A DNA stretch of 64,000 nt, taken from positions 434,001 to 498,000 of the forward strand of contig OZ253960.1 in NCBI GenBank assembly GCA_965267435.1. Reading direction: 5' to 3'. Positions within the stretch are counted from its first letter, which is position 1, and every line of letters starts with the position of its first letter. The notes under the pieces are model-generated. The model was not told where the DNA came from, did not search any database, and saw only the letters and a program-made list of their open reading frames with translations. The position numbers and the translations under genes were made by a program. This document shows, piece after piece, positions 35,934-44,812 of this stretch. Source of the stretch: JAWPMT01 sp965267435 (GTDB lineage: Bacteria; Bacteroidota; Bacteroidia; Cytophagales; Cyclobacteriaceae).

Positions 35934-36554
35934 TCAATCCTCGCAAGGCAGGGGGAAGTCGGAAAGCGGGTAGGTGTGGGTCTTGCCGAACTTATAATGC
36001 CACCACTCCGTGGCGAGGGCCTCAAAGCCAAATTGCTCCATGCCCAGTTTCAACACGAGCCTGTTGGCGCGCACATCAGGTGGCAGGTCCTGGTAACCGT
36101 GGTGTGCCTCGACTTCGAAGTGGTCGAAGTCCGTGCCCATGTCCAGTAGCTCACCATTTTCATTCATCAGCGTGATGTCCACCGCCGCTCCGCGATTATG
36201 GATCGATCCCCGCGAGGGGTCCGCGACATACCGGCTATCCGGGAAGATCTTCCACATTATTTCCTGTACCCTCATTGGCCGGTAGCAATCGAAAAATACA
36301 ATACGAAGGCCTTTTTCCTTGAAGTAGTTGTTGGCCTTGATCAGTGCTCTGGCGACTTTTTTCCGTACGAGGCACTCCGCGCAGGGGTACACGTCACGTC
36401 GCAAGAAGTTGTTTCTGGTCGCATAGCGCATGTCGTAGCGAAAAGAGGTGTCGAGGTCTGCGAGCTTTACAAATTTATCCGATTGCGCATTGATGGTAGG
36501 GACGAGAAGGGCCATCAAAACGATGAGAAGAACTGATCGATACATAGATTTCAT
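35934..36554 (-). CDS. Exported D-Ala-D-Ala dipeptidase (VanX/M15D family)
   Basis: About 206 residues from ATG 36,554, where a signal peptide begins (MKSMYRSVLLIVLMALLVPT, then INAQ); the longer frame to 36,605 gives a non-signal extension and would leave almost no space to the divergent sulfatase. Zinc-peptidase motifs of the M15 family: S-I-H-N-R-G-A-A-V-D (His and Asp ligands) and E-W-W-H-Y (catalytic Glu and His). Family members cleave D-alanyl-D-alanine dipeptides for peptidoglycan turnover, recycling or nutrition. Without a vanH/vanA neighbour there is no reason to infer vancomycin resistance. Confidence 0.9.
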   Translation of the reverse strand: MKSMYRSVLLIVLMALLVPTINAQSDKFVKLADLDTSFRYDMRYATRNNFLRRDVYPCAECLVRKKVARALIKANNYFKEKGLRIVFFDCYRPMRVQEIMWKIFPDSRYVADPSRGSIHNRGAAVDITLMNENGELLDMGTDFDHFEVEAHHGYQDLPPDVRANRLVLKLGMEQFGFEALATEWWHYKFGKTHTYPLSDFPLPCED

Positions 36555-36617
36555 TGGTTGCGCAAAGCTAGGGGTTTTGGACATATCCATTATCTTTTGT
36601 GTCACTATCTACGAGCC

Positions 36618-38150
36618 ATGAAATTCACACTACCTGCCCCGTTTTTATTCGCTGTTGTTCTCACTTGTGTCCTCGGTGCATGTGAGCAGGCGCCAAAGAA
36701 ACCCAACATCATCATCATCATGGGAGACGACATTGGTTTCTCCGATATTGGCTGCTACGGCGGTGAAATACAGACGCCCAATATTGATCGGCTGGCTACC
36801 GGGGGATTGCGGTTCAGCACCTTTTACAACATGGCCAAGTGCAATCCCACGCGGTCCAGCTTACTCACCGGATTGTACAAAGGGGGAGAAGGGGCCGTAC
36901 ACCTCGCCCAACTGACCAAAGACGCGGGCTACTACAACGTGATGAGCGGGAAGGAACACTTCGACCGTTGGGTACCGGACTATTGCAAGGCAGAAAACGT
37001 CTTTGACCATTCTTTCTATTTCTGGGCCACTACAGAGTATTTCCGACCGCCGTCCGGGGAGTTTCAAAGACCCTTCTATCTCGAGGGGCGTGAACTCAGC
37101 GCGGACGAGATAGAGTATAAGCAATCGCCCATGTACAAGACAGACTTCATTACGGACTACGCCCTCAAGTGGCTAGATGAAGGGAGTGAACGAGACGACC
37201 CCTTTTTCTTGTACCTGCCCTATCACGCCGCTCACTATCCATTGCAGGCTCGGCCTGAGGACATTGCCAAATATCGCGGCAAGTACATGGAAGGCTGGGA
37301 TGTACTTCGGGAGAGAAGATTTGATCGCATGCGGGAGTTAGGTGTGTTGCCACCCAATACGCAGCTAAGTCCTCCGGAGAATAACCTCAACAGATTTCGA
37401 GGGCCGCTCATTCCCGACTACACGGACTACTATGCCTGGGATACATTGTCTGTAGAGAAAAAAGACAGCCTGGATCTGGAAATGGCCGTTTTTGCCGCCA
37501 TCATCGACCGGATGGACCAAAACATTGGTCGGGTGCTTCAGTGGCTGGATGAGGAAGGCCAGATGGAGAATACACTGATCTTCTTCCTCGTAGACAATGG
37601 TTCCTGCCCGTTTTACTCGAATAAGATCACAGATGTGGGCCCAGGGCCTGCCAATTCCTACTGGTGTCTGCGAACGAGCTGGGCCAACCTGGGCAACACC
37701 CCTTTTCGCCAGTACAAGCAATGCGGTCATGAAGGCGGATCCCGTACGCCTATGATTGCCCACTGGCCGGGAGTGATCACGCCAAATACGATCACCCATC
37801 AGCCGGCACATATTGTGGATTTCGCGCCTACATTCCTGGATGTGCTGGGTGCCAACTATCCTGACTCGATAGAGGGCCAGCCCACGCTGGCTCTTCATGG
37901 GAGCTCGTTGCTACCCATCTTCAAAGGTGCTCAAAGGACGGAGCCGGAGTACTTCATCTCTGGATTGGACCGATTCCGAATGTTTCGCAAGGGGGATCAT
38001 AAGATAGTGCGGATGAACGGTGGGGAGTGGGAGTTGTATGACACGCGGTCTGACCCTAGCGAGTTGGATAATCTTGCTGATGCTAAGCCTGAAATTACTG
38101 CGACACTTGATGCCGAATATCAGAAAGTCGTCGAGTCCTGGCCGGACTGA
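36618..38150 (+). CDS. Sulfatase lipoprotein (arylsulfatase type)
   Basis: About 510 residues from ATG 36,618, with a lipoprotein signal (F-A-V-V-L-T-C-V-L-G-A-C). The sulfatase signature is complete: metal-binding I-I-M-G-D-D-I-G-F near the mature N-terminus and C75-N-P-T-R-S-S-L-L-T-G, the C-x-P-x-R site whose Cys is oxidised to formylglycine by an anaerobic-type maturase (not in this window). Later metal ligands lie in LIFFLVDNGSCPFYSNKITD. Sulfatases in marine Bacteroidota remove sulfate from algal polysaccharides or glycosaminoglycans. It is divergent from the VanX-like gene with 63 bases between them. Confidence 0.93.
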   Translation: MKFTLPAPFLFAVVLTCVLGACEQAPKKPNIIIIMGDDIGFSDIGCYGGEIQTPNIDRLATGGLRFSTFYNMAKCNPTRSSLLTGLYKGGEGAVHLAQLTKDAGYYNVMSGKEHFDRWVPDYCKAENVFDHSFYFWATTEYFRPPSGEFQRPFYLEGRELSADEIEYKQSPMYKTDFITDYALKWLDEGSERDDPFFLYLPYHAAHYPLQARPEDIAKYRGKYMEGWDVLRERRFDRMRELGVLPPNTQLSPPENNLNRFRGPLIPDYTDYYAWDTLSVEKKDSLDLEMAVFAAIIDRMDQNIGRVLQWLDEEGQMENTLIFFLVDNGSCPFYSNKITDVGPGPANSYWCLRTSWANLGNTPFRQYKQCGHEGGSRTPMIAHWPGVITPNTITHQPAHIVDFAPTFLDVLGANYPDSIEGQPTLALHGSSLLPIFKGAQRTEPEYFISGLDRFRMFRKGDHKIVRMNGGEWELYDTRSDPSELDNLADAKPEITATLDAEYQKVVESWPD

Positions 38151-38164
38151 CCCATGGTAGCACA

Positions 38165-38215
38165 TACCCATTTCTGGGTACTATTCCTGAAATGTTAGAT
38201 ACCCGGTTTAGGGTA
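38165..38215 (+). promoter_or_regulatory. Two TACCC-N6-GGGTA dyads upstream of the FeeM-like gene
   Basis: Perfect dyads at 38,165-38,180 (TACCCATTTCTGGGTA) and 38,200-38,215 (TACCCGGTTTAGGGTA), centres 35 bases apart, lie 108-158 bases before the start at 38,323. The spacing of two inverted heptamers separated by two bases (7-2-7) resembles binding sites of NarL/LuxR-type response regulators. A third copy is at 59,796-59,811. Confidence 0.55.
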
Positions 38216-38322
38216 ATTTTCGAAACAGTCGCCGAAAACGGTCGATCAAATCGACTATTGGGTTATGAGAATTCGTTGGCATAGACGTAACCAAAGAGAT
38301 CCCACATTTCTAATCTATTGCC

Positions 38323-39033
38323 ATGACACCCACTACACACAAGATTCCATCGCAATTTGTTGATGAGATTGTTTTTGAGCTTGATGGATTTACTGCGCAA
38401 TTGTGCACAAGTCCGGAGAGCAAGAAGGTCGCCTATGAGCTACGCTATCGGGCGTACATCGAGACCGGAGCCGTAGAGCCCAATGCATTGAAACAGGTTC
38501 ATGATGCTTATGACGATCTGCCCAACTCACGGACGCATTTGCTTTGGTACGAAGGAGAACCTGTAGCAAGCGTCAGAAGTTCTATCTGGTCTTCACGGTA
38601 CGATTGGTCATTGACAGAGAGTATCAAGACTTTTTGGTACGAGACCCATGGAAGCATTGGCCTGGACAAATCGATCCTCGAGTCCAGTCGGTTTGTCGTG
38701 GACCCCAAGTTTCAGGGGCGTAACTCACTGCGAGCCCAGCTGCTTCTTTTTCGCCTGCAGGACTTGAGCTCGACTTACGATGAGTGTGATCACATCATCA
38801 CGTCAGTAAGGGAGAAGCACGTGCCCTTTTACAAGCGTATGTTAAGCTTTGAGCAGATCTCTGGCCAGGGGCGAGTGCCTTGGATCGATGTAGATGTGGT
38901 CCTTTTGCGAACGACTGCGAACGAAAGTAGAAATGTCATTGCTACCAAAGGTATGCAGCTATGTTCTCAGGAAGAGAGACAGCGCTATGCGACCATTTGT
39001 GAAACCTTAAAAAAGATGTACCATGCCGCATGA
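38323..39033 (+). CDS. FeeM-like N-acyl amino acid synthase / GNAT-fold acyltransferase
   Basis: 236 residues. The pattern L-R-Y-R-A-Y-I-E-T-G then D-A-Y-D-D, G-E-P-V-A-S-V-R-S-S, E-S-S-R-F-V-V-D-P-K-F-Q-G and P-F-Y-K-R-M-L-S-F-E matches the FeeM family, GNAT-fold enzymes that move an acyl chain from acyl-ACP to an amino acid and are structural relatives of LuxI autoinducer synthases. The catalytic and binding residues cannot be assigned with certainty by eye. It is cytoplasmic. It overlaps the downstream methyltransferase by 11 bases, so acylation followed by methylation of one product is plausible. Preceded by two TACCC-N6-GGGTA dyads. Confidence 0.7.
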   Translation: MTPTTHKIPSQFVDEIVFELDGFTAQLCTSPESKKVAYELRYRAYIETGAVEPNALKQVHDAYDDLPNSRTHLLWYEGEPVASVRSSIWSSRYDWSLTESIKTFWYETHGSIGLDKSILESSRFVVDPKFQGRNSLRAQLLLFRLQDLSSTYDECDHIITSVREKHVPFYKRMLSFEQISGQGRVPWIDVDVVLLRTTANESRNVIATKGMQLCSQEERQRYATICETLKKMYHAA

Positions 39034-39745
39034 TCAGACCGTCTCGTGGACATCTTACGCTGCCAAGTACGATATGCTCATGCAGCACAATCCTTTCTAC
39101 CAGCAGTTGCACGAGGAAGTGATTTCTCATACTTCTGATTGGCAGATCGACGATGGAGACATCATTTTGGATCTGGGTGCCGGTACAGGAAACTATTCGT
39201 GTGCCCTCGCTGAGCGCTTCCCACAGGCGCGGGTCATCCACATCGACCTGGACGAGGGCATGAACCGGGAGGCCGCCATCAAAAAGGAAAGAAGGGGGTT
39301 GGTCAACCTGGAGATTCTGGGTGGCAGTGTTTATGATCTGGTGTTCGAGCCTAATACCATAAAAGCCGTCACGGGCATACATTGCCTCTATACTTTTCCA
39401 AGTCCGCATTTGCTGCTACAAAGAGTCTTTGAATGGTTGAAGCCGGAAGGCTATGGCGTTTTTGTAGATCCCGGGCGTATCGTCAATGTGCTCGATTGGC
39501 AGGTCGCTATCGGTACTCGTATGATCAGGAAGTATGGCCTACGCAAGACGCTTGAGGTCATGAAAGAAGGGAAAGAGGTCAGCAAGCAAAACCGAGAGAT
39601 CAGCAAGTTGCAGCAAAACGGTACGTACTGGACCCACAGCCACAAGGAATTTGTTGACGCTGTCGAACACGCTGGATTCGAGGTCGTCGCTGAGGGTTTG
39701 ACTTTTAGAAAGCTGAGTGATTGGACGGTGGTGACCAAATCTTAG
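39023..39745 (+). CDS. Class I SAM-dependent methyltransferase
   Basis: 240 residues. Motif I is I-L-D-L-G-A-G-T-G-N-Y-S near residue 50, the acidic ribose-binding residue lies in V-I-H-I-D-L-D, and the post-motif A-V-T-G-I-H-C-L-Y-T-F and EWLKPEGYGVFVDPGR complete a UbiE/Methyltransf_25-like core. The substrate is not visible; because it overlaps the FeeM-like acyltransferase, a methyl ester or N-methyl modification of an acyl amino acid is a reasonable inference. C-terminal residues 150-240 are an added helical part. Confidence 0.88.
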   Translation: MPHDQTVSWTSYAAKYDMLMQHNPFYQQLHEEVISHTSDWQIDDGDIILDLGAGTGNYSCALAERFPQARVIHIDLDEGMNREAAIKKERRGLVNLEILGGSVYDLVFEPNTIKAVTGIHCLYTFPSPHLLLQRVFEWLKPEGYGVFVDPGRIVNVLDWQVAIGTRMIRKYGLRKTLEVMKEGKEVSKQNREISKLQQNGTYWTHSHKEFVDAVEHAGFEVVAEGLTFRKLSDWTVVTKS

Positions 39746-39848
39746 CCCGCTCGTGGTAGGTGAGTTGTGCTCTTAGGGCGCGTTATCGCGCACTCGCCTT
39801 CATCGGTTGCTGCTACCGTTCGTGAGAAACAGCCTTTTCTTCCACTTC

Positions 39849-39888
39849 CAAATTGGGTTATATTCGGCCTTTCATTAGACCCAATTTG
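39849..39888 (+). promoter_or_regulatory. Inverted repeat just upstream of the DPP IV-like gene
   Basis: CAAATTGGGT (39,849-39,858) and ACCCAATTTG (39,879-39,888) are perfect 10-base arms with a 20-base loop, ending 3 bases before the start codon. It could be an operator or a 5' leader hairpin controlling translation. No matching site was seen elsewhere. Confidence 0.4.
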
Positions 39889-39891
39889 AAA

Positions 39892-42153
39892 ATGATCAGA
39901 AGACAGGTTGTTTATTCCCTTATCACCTTTTTCATAATCACAGGAGCGATGGCACAGCTGGCCTCAGGGCCAGGACTGCTGACCATCGATCAGATCTACG
40001 CCTCTTCGGAGTTTCGCGGAGATTATTTCAGTCCCTTCCAGTGGGTTGAAAATGGCGATGCCTACGCCCGGGTAGAATACGATGAAGAAGGAAGGCAGCA
40101 ACTCGTCAAATACCGTAGCGATAGTGGCGAGAGCGCCGTTGTGGCTACTTCCGAGGAATTGACTCCTGCCGGGAGTAGCTCTGCAATTAGCGTGGAGAAC
40201 TTCTCCTTCTCTTCTGATGAGTCCAAGCTGCTCTTGTTTACCAACTCAGCACGCGTTTGGCGCAGCAATACCAAAGGTGACTATTGGGTCTTGGACCTTG
40301 CCAGCAAGAAACTCAAGCAGATAGGTGCCGATTTGCCCGCGTCATCCCTCATGTTCGCCAAATTTTCTGCTGACAACAGCAACGTGGCCTATGTGAGCGA
40401 TTTCAACCTGTACATAGAGGATGCCACTTCCGGCGAAGTTTCACAGCTCACAAATGACGGCGATGGTGATATCATCAACGGCACCTTCGACTGGGCCTAT
40501 GAAGAGGAATTTGGCAATCGAGATGGCTTCCGATGGAGCCCCGGCGGTGGGCAAATAGCCTTTTGGCAGCTGGATGCGTCTTCCATTGGGACGTTCTACA
40601 TGATCAACAATACCGACTCCATCTATTCCAGGCCCATTCCTATCCAGTACCCGAAAGTTGGCGAGGATCCTTCTTCCTGTAAGGTGGGGATCGTGAATAC
40701 AAGTTCCGGCGAGATCTCCTGGATTCCCCTGGAGGGATCACAAGTGCAGAATTACATTCCGGCCATGCAGTGGATCGATGCCAGTTCGCTACTTATCCAG
40801 CAACTTAATCGCCATCAGAACCACCTGATCGTCTGGCACTATGATGTGTCCACGAAAGGACTTCGCAAGGTCTATGAGGAAAAGGAAGATACTTGGGTGG
40901 ACATCAATTACATGGATCCTTCTTCCAACAGCTGGGGAAAGAATGACCTGCGGTTGGTGGATGGCGGCAAGTACTTCCTGCGAATGACCGAAGGTGACGG
41001 ATGGCGCCATCTCTATAAAGTCGAGATCTCTTCGGGGGAGAAGACGCTGCTGACTCCCGGTGACTATGATGTGGCCTCGATGGCCGCTGTTACCGACAAG
41101 CACGCCTACTTCCATGCTTCGCCTGACAACAGTACGCAACGCTACCTGTATCGGGCAGACCTGCGAGGTAGGGGTAAGTTGGAAAAAATCACCCCTGATA
41201 CATCACAAGGGATGAATATCTACAACTGCGCACCAAACGGTGAGTATGCCGTGCATCGTTTCAGCTCCATGCTCCATCCAGGTACCGTATCTATGGTTTC
41301 GCTCCCCGATCATAAAACGCAGGAAGTATTTCTGGACAACGAAACACTGAGGGGCAAGCTCCAAAACTTAAAGATGCCAACTGCCGAATTCACCAAGGTG
41401 ACAACAGAAGAGGGCATAGAAATAGATGTGCGCGTCATCAAGCCACACGATTTTGATCCATCGAAAAAGTATGCCGTGCTCTTCTACGTGTACGGTGAGC
41501 CGGCAGGGCAGGTGGCAACAGATCGATGGGTGGGGATGTGGCCATTGATGCTGGCACAGCAAGGTTACGTTGTAGTGGCCATGGATAACCGTGGGACACC
41601 ATGCCTGAAGGGATCCAAGTGGCGCAAATCAATCTACCGCCAGATCGGTCGAATCAACGTGTTGGATCAGGCACAGGCTGCAAGAGAAGTGTTGAAATTC
41701 GACTACATCGATCCGGACCGCACGGCCGTTTGGGGATGGAGCGGGGGAGGCTCCATGACGCTCAATCTGATGTTCCAGTATCCTGAGATTTACACGACAG
41801 GAATGTCCGTGGCACCAGTGCCCAACCAACTCCTTTACGACAATATTTACCAGGAGCGCTTTATGGGGCTGCCACAAGAAAACAAGGAAGACTTCCTCGA
41901 GGGCTCGCCAGTGACCTATGCGAAGAATTTGGAGGGCAATCTGCTGTTGGTCCATGGCACGGGAGACGACAACGTGCATTATCAGGGTACTGAAGTGCTC
42001 ATCAACGAGCTGATTGCCCAGAACAAGCAGTTTGATCTAATGGTTTACCCCAACCGATCACATGGGATCTACGAAGGCCGCAACACCACGCGCCATCTCT
42101 TTACGATGCTCACCAATTATTTGATGGAGCATGTGGACGCGGGAGGTAGGTGA
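39892..42153 (+). CDS. Dipeptidyl peptidase IV-like S9 serine peptidase
   Basis: About 753 residues from ATG 39,892; an ATG at 39,853 would extend before the signal peptide, which ends G-A-M-A-Q. The N-terminal propeller carries the DPP IV double-Glu loop D-W-A-Y-E-E-E-F (E204, E205) that anchors the peptide amino terminus. The hydrolase domain has G-W-S617-G-G-G (Gly in place of the usual Tyr after Ser), H-G-T-G-D692-D-N-V-H and S-H724-G-I-Y. It removes N-terminal dipeptides, usually X-Pro, from exported or environmental peptides. The HGxxDDNVH motif is diagnostic. A second S9 enzyme lies at 4,888. Confidence 0.95.
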   Translation: MIRRQVVYSLITFFIITGAMAQLASGPGLLTIDQIYASSEFRGDYFSPFQWVENGDAYARVEYDEEGRQQLVKYRSDSGESAVVATSEELTPAGSSSAISVENFSFSSDESKLLLFTNSARVWRSNTKGDYWVLDLASKKLKQIGADLPASSLMFAKFSADNSNVAYVSDFNLYIEDATSGEVSQLTNDGDGDIINGTFDWAYEEEFGNRDGFRWSPGGGQIAFWQLDASSIGTFYMINNTDSIYSRPIPIQYPKVGEDPSSCKVGIVNTSSGEISWIPLEGSQVQNYIPAMQWIDASSLLIQQLNRHQNHLIVWHYDVSTKGLRKVYEEKEDTWVDINYMDPSSNSWGKNDLRLVDGGKYFLRMTEGDGWRHLYKVEISSGEKTLLTPGDYDVASMAAVTDKHAYFHASPDNSTQRYLYRADLRGRGKLEKITPDTSQGMNIYNCAPNGEYAVHRFSSMLHPGTVSMVSLPDHKTQEVFLDNETLRGKLQNLKMPTAEFTKVTTEEGIEIDVRVIKPHDFDPSKKYAVLFYVYGEPAGQVATDRWVGMWPLMLAQQGYVVVAMDNRGTPCLKGSKWRKSIYRQIGRINVLDQAQAAREVLKFDYIDPDRTAVWGWSGGGSMTLNLMFQYPEIYTTGMSVAPVPNQLLYDNIYQERFMGLPQENKEDFLEGSPVTYAKNLEGNLLLVHGTGDDNVHYQGTEVLINELIAQNKQFDLMVYPNRSHGIYEGRNTTRHLFTMLTNYLMEHVDAGGR

Positions 42154-42245
42154 CGTGCTGGCATGAGCTCGCTTTGTTGGAGTAGTATGAAACTCCGAAA
42201 GCTGCGCTGTGTTACTAAAGGGGTAGCTGAAAACTCAAACCACAC

Positions 42246-42922
42246 ATGTCGAAAAGAATAGTAGTGACCGGCGGTACTGGCAATCTTGGTCAGCCAGTCG
42301 TAGAGAGATTACTTGGCGAGGGCCACGAAGTCATTTGCACGCGGCGCCCGGATGATACTACCACCATCGAGGGCCTGGAGATGAATAAGGTGGACCTGAC
42401 GAAGGAGTCGGACGTCAGAAGTCTCGTGGAAATCTGGCGCCGGAAGTATGACCGAATCGACGGTTTACTTTGTATGGCTGGCGGCTTTGCCATGACTGAT
42501 TTGGAGGCAACCGGGGAGTCCGAGCTGTGGACATGTACCGGATGAACTTTCTTACCACTTTCTTCCTTGCCTCCGCACTTTCTCCGTGGATGAGGGAGAC
42601 CGGCGGCGGTAGGGTGATCTTCACCGGAGCGAAGGCTCCGCTCGATGGCGGTGGGGCCGCGATGATACCCTACACGCTCTCCAAGTCCTCCGTGATCGAA
42701 CTGGCAAAGCTCATCAATGAGACCTCAAACACTACCAACGTCTCGGCCGCTGTCATCGCTCCCAGCATCATCGATACACCTATCAATAGGAAGTACATGC
42801 CTGACGCCGATTTTGAGAAATGGGTGACGCCGTCGGAAATTGCAGCGCATGTCGCATTCCTTTTTTCAGATGCTGCACGGGTGCTCAGCAATCCCGTTTT
42901 GAAGCTTTACGGCAAGTCATAG
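42246..42922 (+). pseudogene. Short-chain dehydrogenase, interrupted by one frameshift
   Basis: Two frames encode one SDR of about 225 residues. Frame one (from ATG 42,246) has V-V-T-G-G-T-G-N-L-G-Q-P-V and the L-L-C-M-A-G-G-F strand, then runs into a stop at 42,545. Frame two resumes near 42,527 with V-D-M-Y-R-M-N-F-L and has I-F-T-G-A and the catalytic Y-T-L-S-K. One added base, for example a G giving gag-ctg-gtg-gac, would rejoin them at about 42,522-42,527. The C-terminus (N-P-V-L-K-L-Y-G-K-S) is short but complete-looking. Could be a sequencing indel or a recent pseudogene. Confidence 0.85.
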
Positions 42923-42972
42923 ATCGTAGCTATTGCGATAGGCCTTAGCCCCCTGATGTGACCGGTGCAAAA

Positions 42973-43010
42973 ACGGACTTTTTTTGTCAAAAAGTCCGTA
43001 TCTTTTTTAA
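42973..43010 (+). terminator. Rho-independent terminator
   Basis: ACGGACTTTTT (42,973-42,983) pairs with AAAAAGTCCGT (42,989-42,999), 5-base loop, followed by ATCTTTTTT. It ends about 50 bases past the SDR stop. It abuts the left arm of the inverted-repeat element that begins at 43,011. Confidence 0.75.
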
Positions 43011-43222
43011 CCCGATTCATGTAATAGGATTTCGTTACGAGGACTAGCCGTCCACCAACTAAATAGCAAGAGAATCAAGCACTTAGGTGAGGAGGCGCGG
43101 CCGGCTAGGCATAATTAACCATTATGGTGACGAACCAACAAAGTGTTAAGTGCCGCGGCGGCGGACCGCTTGATTATGAAGATATTTAGTTGCGCAGTCG
43201 GATGGCTATTGCATGAATCGGG
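43011..43222. mobile_element. Putative MITE-like element with 17-base inverted ends
   Basis: Ends are CCCGATTCATGTAATAG (43,011-43,027) and CTATTGCATGAATCGGG (43,206-43,222), complementary at 16 of 17 positions. The 178-base interior has further partly complementary blocks: CTAAATA/TATTTAG, AATCAAGC/GCTTGATT, and CATAAT/ATTATG with a 5-base loop. No open frame of note. The ends match AACCCGGATTATGCAATAG at the palindrome cluster near 4,705 in most positions. A non-autonomous element is one reading; a structured RNA or long cruciform is another. No target-site duplication was identified with confidence. Confidence 0.55.
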
Positions 43223-43237
43223 TATAAACCTACGCCA

Positions 43238-44644
43238 ATGAAAATGAGATACTACACCTTGCTGATGATCGGTGCAGCGATGTCTGCATGCGCTGAATTG
43301 ACTATTACTGAGGGCACAATCGCGCCCGAAATACCACATACTGGTTCTCACTTGACATTTACGGCTACGGTAGCCAATAAAGGGAGACGGACATCGACTC
43401 CTTGCAAACTGGAATTCCGTGTGGGAGGAGAGACAGATGGCGAGATAATGGATATACCGGAATTATCCCCTGGTGAGGAGCATGTCGTACAGCGGAGGGT
43501 ATTGCTGGACGCAGCCCAGAATTACCGCAACACTATCACAGTGGATGTGGAAGGAGAAGTGAGGGAGTTCGATGAAGGCAACAATGTCTACCTGCAGAAT
43601 TACACTGTGCAGCCCGCTATTAACGTGGGTGTCTATTACTACCCCTGGCACCATCATGACTTTCATGGTGGGCAGTACCTCCGCGAGCATCTGGTCCCTC
43701 AGCAGGTACCGACTCTAGGTGAATATGACGATCGGGAGCCCGCTGTTATTTCGCAACATCTCAACTGGTGTGAAGAAGCAGGCATTGATTTTTGGGTGGC
43801 GAGCTGGTGGGGCCCGGACGGCGTGGAAGATCAGACACTTCTGGATCATATTCTTCAACATCCGGGATTGGGAGACATGAAGATTGCCCTATTTTATGAA
43901 ACGCAAGGGAGGACCAACAACTACACAGATTATAGCCAGCTGGATTCGGACATGGCGCATATCGCCATGAACTATTTTGACCACCCCAATTATCTGCGCA
44001 TCAATGGACGCCCGGTGCTATTCGTGTACCTGACTAGGGTACTCTCGGGTAGAGGCACACTGTCAAGTAGTGTTGCCACACTGCGCGCCGCAAGTGAGCG
44101 GCTTGGACACAACCTTTACATTGTAGGAGATGAGGTGTTTGGCTCGCCTCCGTCAGGGCCTGGCAACATGAATGTGTTGGACGCAGTGACCAATTATGAT
44201 GTGTACGGAAGCATGGGCAGGACGGGCTATGCCACAGCCGATGGCGTCCGGTCCTACTTCGACAATCAGCGTGGCTGGCGGGACATTGCCACAGCCGCGG
44301 GCGTGTCCTTCATCCCTTCGACGACTCCAGGTTTCAACGACCGCGGCGTGAGGGGAGGACATGCGCCGACATCACGGAAGCTGTCGAGCACGGCTGCTTA
44401 TGGTACCTTATTTGAGTCGATGATACGGGGAGCGGCTGACCTGGTGGATGAGGATGCCAACAGTATGATCATGATCACCTCGTGGAATGAATGGCACGAG
44501 GACACGCAAATCGAGCCGGTCCAGAGGGCAAGTCCCACAAGCGCTCACGACGGCTACATGGGGAGGGATTTGACCGAGGGATTGAGCTATGAAGGCTACG
44601 GGACACGCTACCTGGAGATTCTAAAGGACTTATTGGGCAATTGA
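43238..44644 (+). CDS. GH99-like glycoside hydrolase lipoprotein with CARDB-type domain
   Basis: 468 residues. The N-terminus (MKMRYYTLLMIGAAMSAC) is a probable lipoprotein signal with Cys at residue 18. Residues of about 25-125 form a CARDB-like beta-sandwich (GSHLTFTATVANKGR; D-E-G-N-N-V). The catalytic part begins G-V-Y-Y-Y-P-W-H-H and includes G-I-D-F-W-V-A-S-W-W-G-P, G-R-P-V-L-F-V-Y and T-S-W-N-E-W-H-E-D-T-Q-I-E-P, the signature of the GH99/GH71-like group that acts on mannans or alpha-glucans. Enzymatic activity is inferred. The gene begins 15 bases after the inverted-repeat element, so the element probably supplies or modifies its leader. Confidence 0.8.
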   Translation: MKMRYYTLLMIGAAMSACAELTITEGTIAPEIPHTGSHLTFTATVANKGRRTSTPCKLEFRVGGETDGEIMDIPELSPGEEHVVQRRVLLDAAQNYRNTITVDVEGEVREFDEGNNVYLQNYTVQPAINVGVYYYPWHHHDFHGGQYLREHLVPQQVPTLGEYDDREPAVISQHLNWCEEAGIDFWVASWWGPDGVEDQTLLDHILQHPGLGDMKIALFYETQGRTNNYTDYSQLDSDMAHIAMNYFDHPNYLRINGRPVLFVYLTRVLSGRGTLSSSVATLRAASERLGHNLYIVGDEVFGSPPSGPGNMNVLDAVTNYDVYGSMGRTGYATADGVRSYFDNQRGWRDIATAAGVSFIPSTTPGFNDRGVRGGHAPTSRKLSSTAAYGTLFESMIRGAADLVDEDANSMIMITSWNEWHEDTQIEPVQRASPTSAHDGYMGRDLTEGLSYEGYGTRYLEILKDLLGN

Positions 44645-44812
44645 GGGGCGGTTGTTTCAAAAACTCTCCTCCCTGTTTCATTTCGATACATAGCTATTTA
44701 GTGTGCTTCCTGTAAGTAATTGTCTTTCTGCGGCTTAAGTAATTGGCACAGCATTGGGAAAGGAGGCGGACTAGAACCTGAAATGAAACAGGTTGAAAAA
44801 ACTCAAAATAGA

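Noticed and set aside
35934..36554. Vancomycin resistance locus
   Set aside because: The VanX-like dipeptidase has no vanH, vanA/B or vanRS neighbours and carries its own signal peptide, which fits peptidoglycan turnover or nutrition better.
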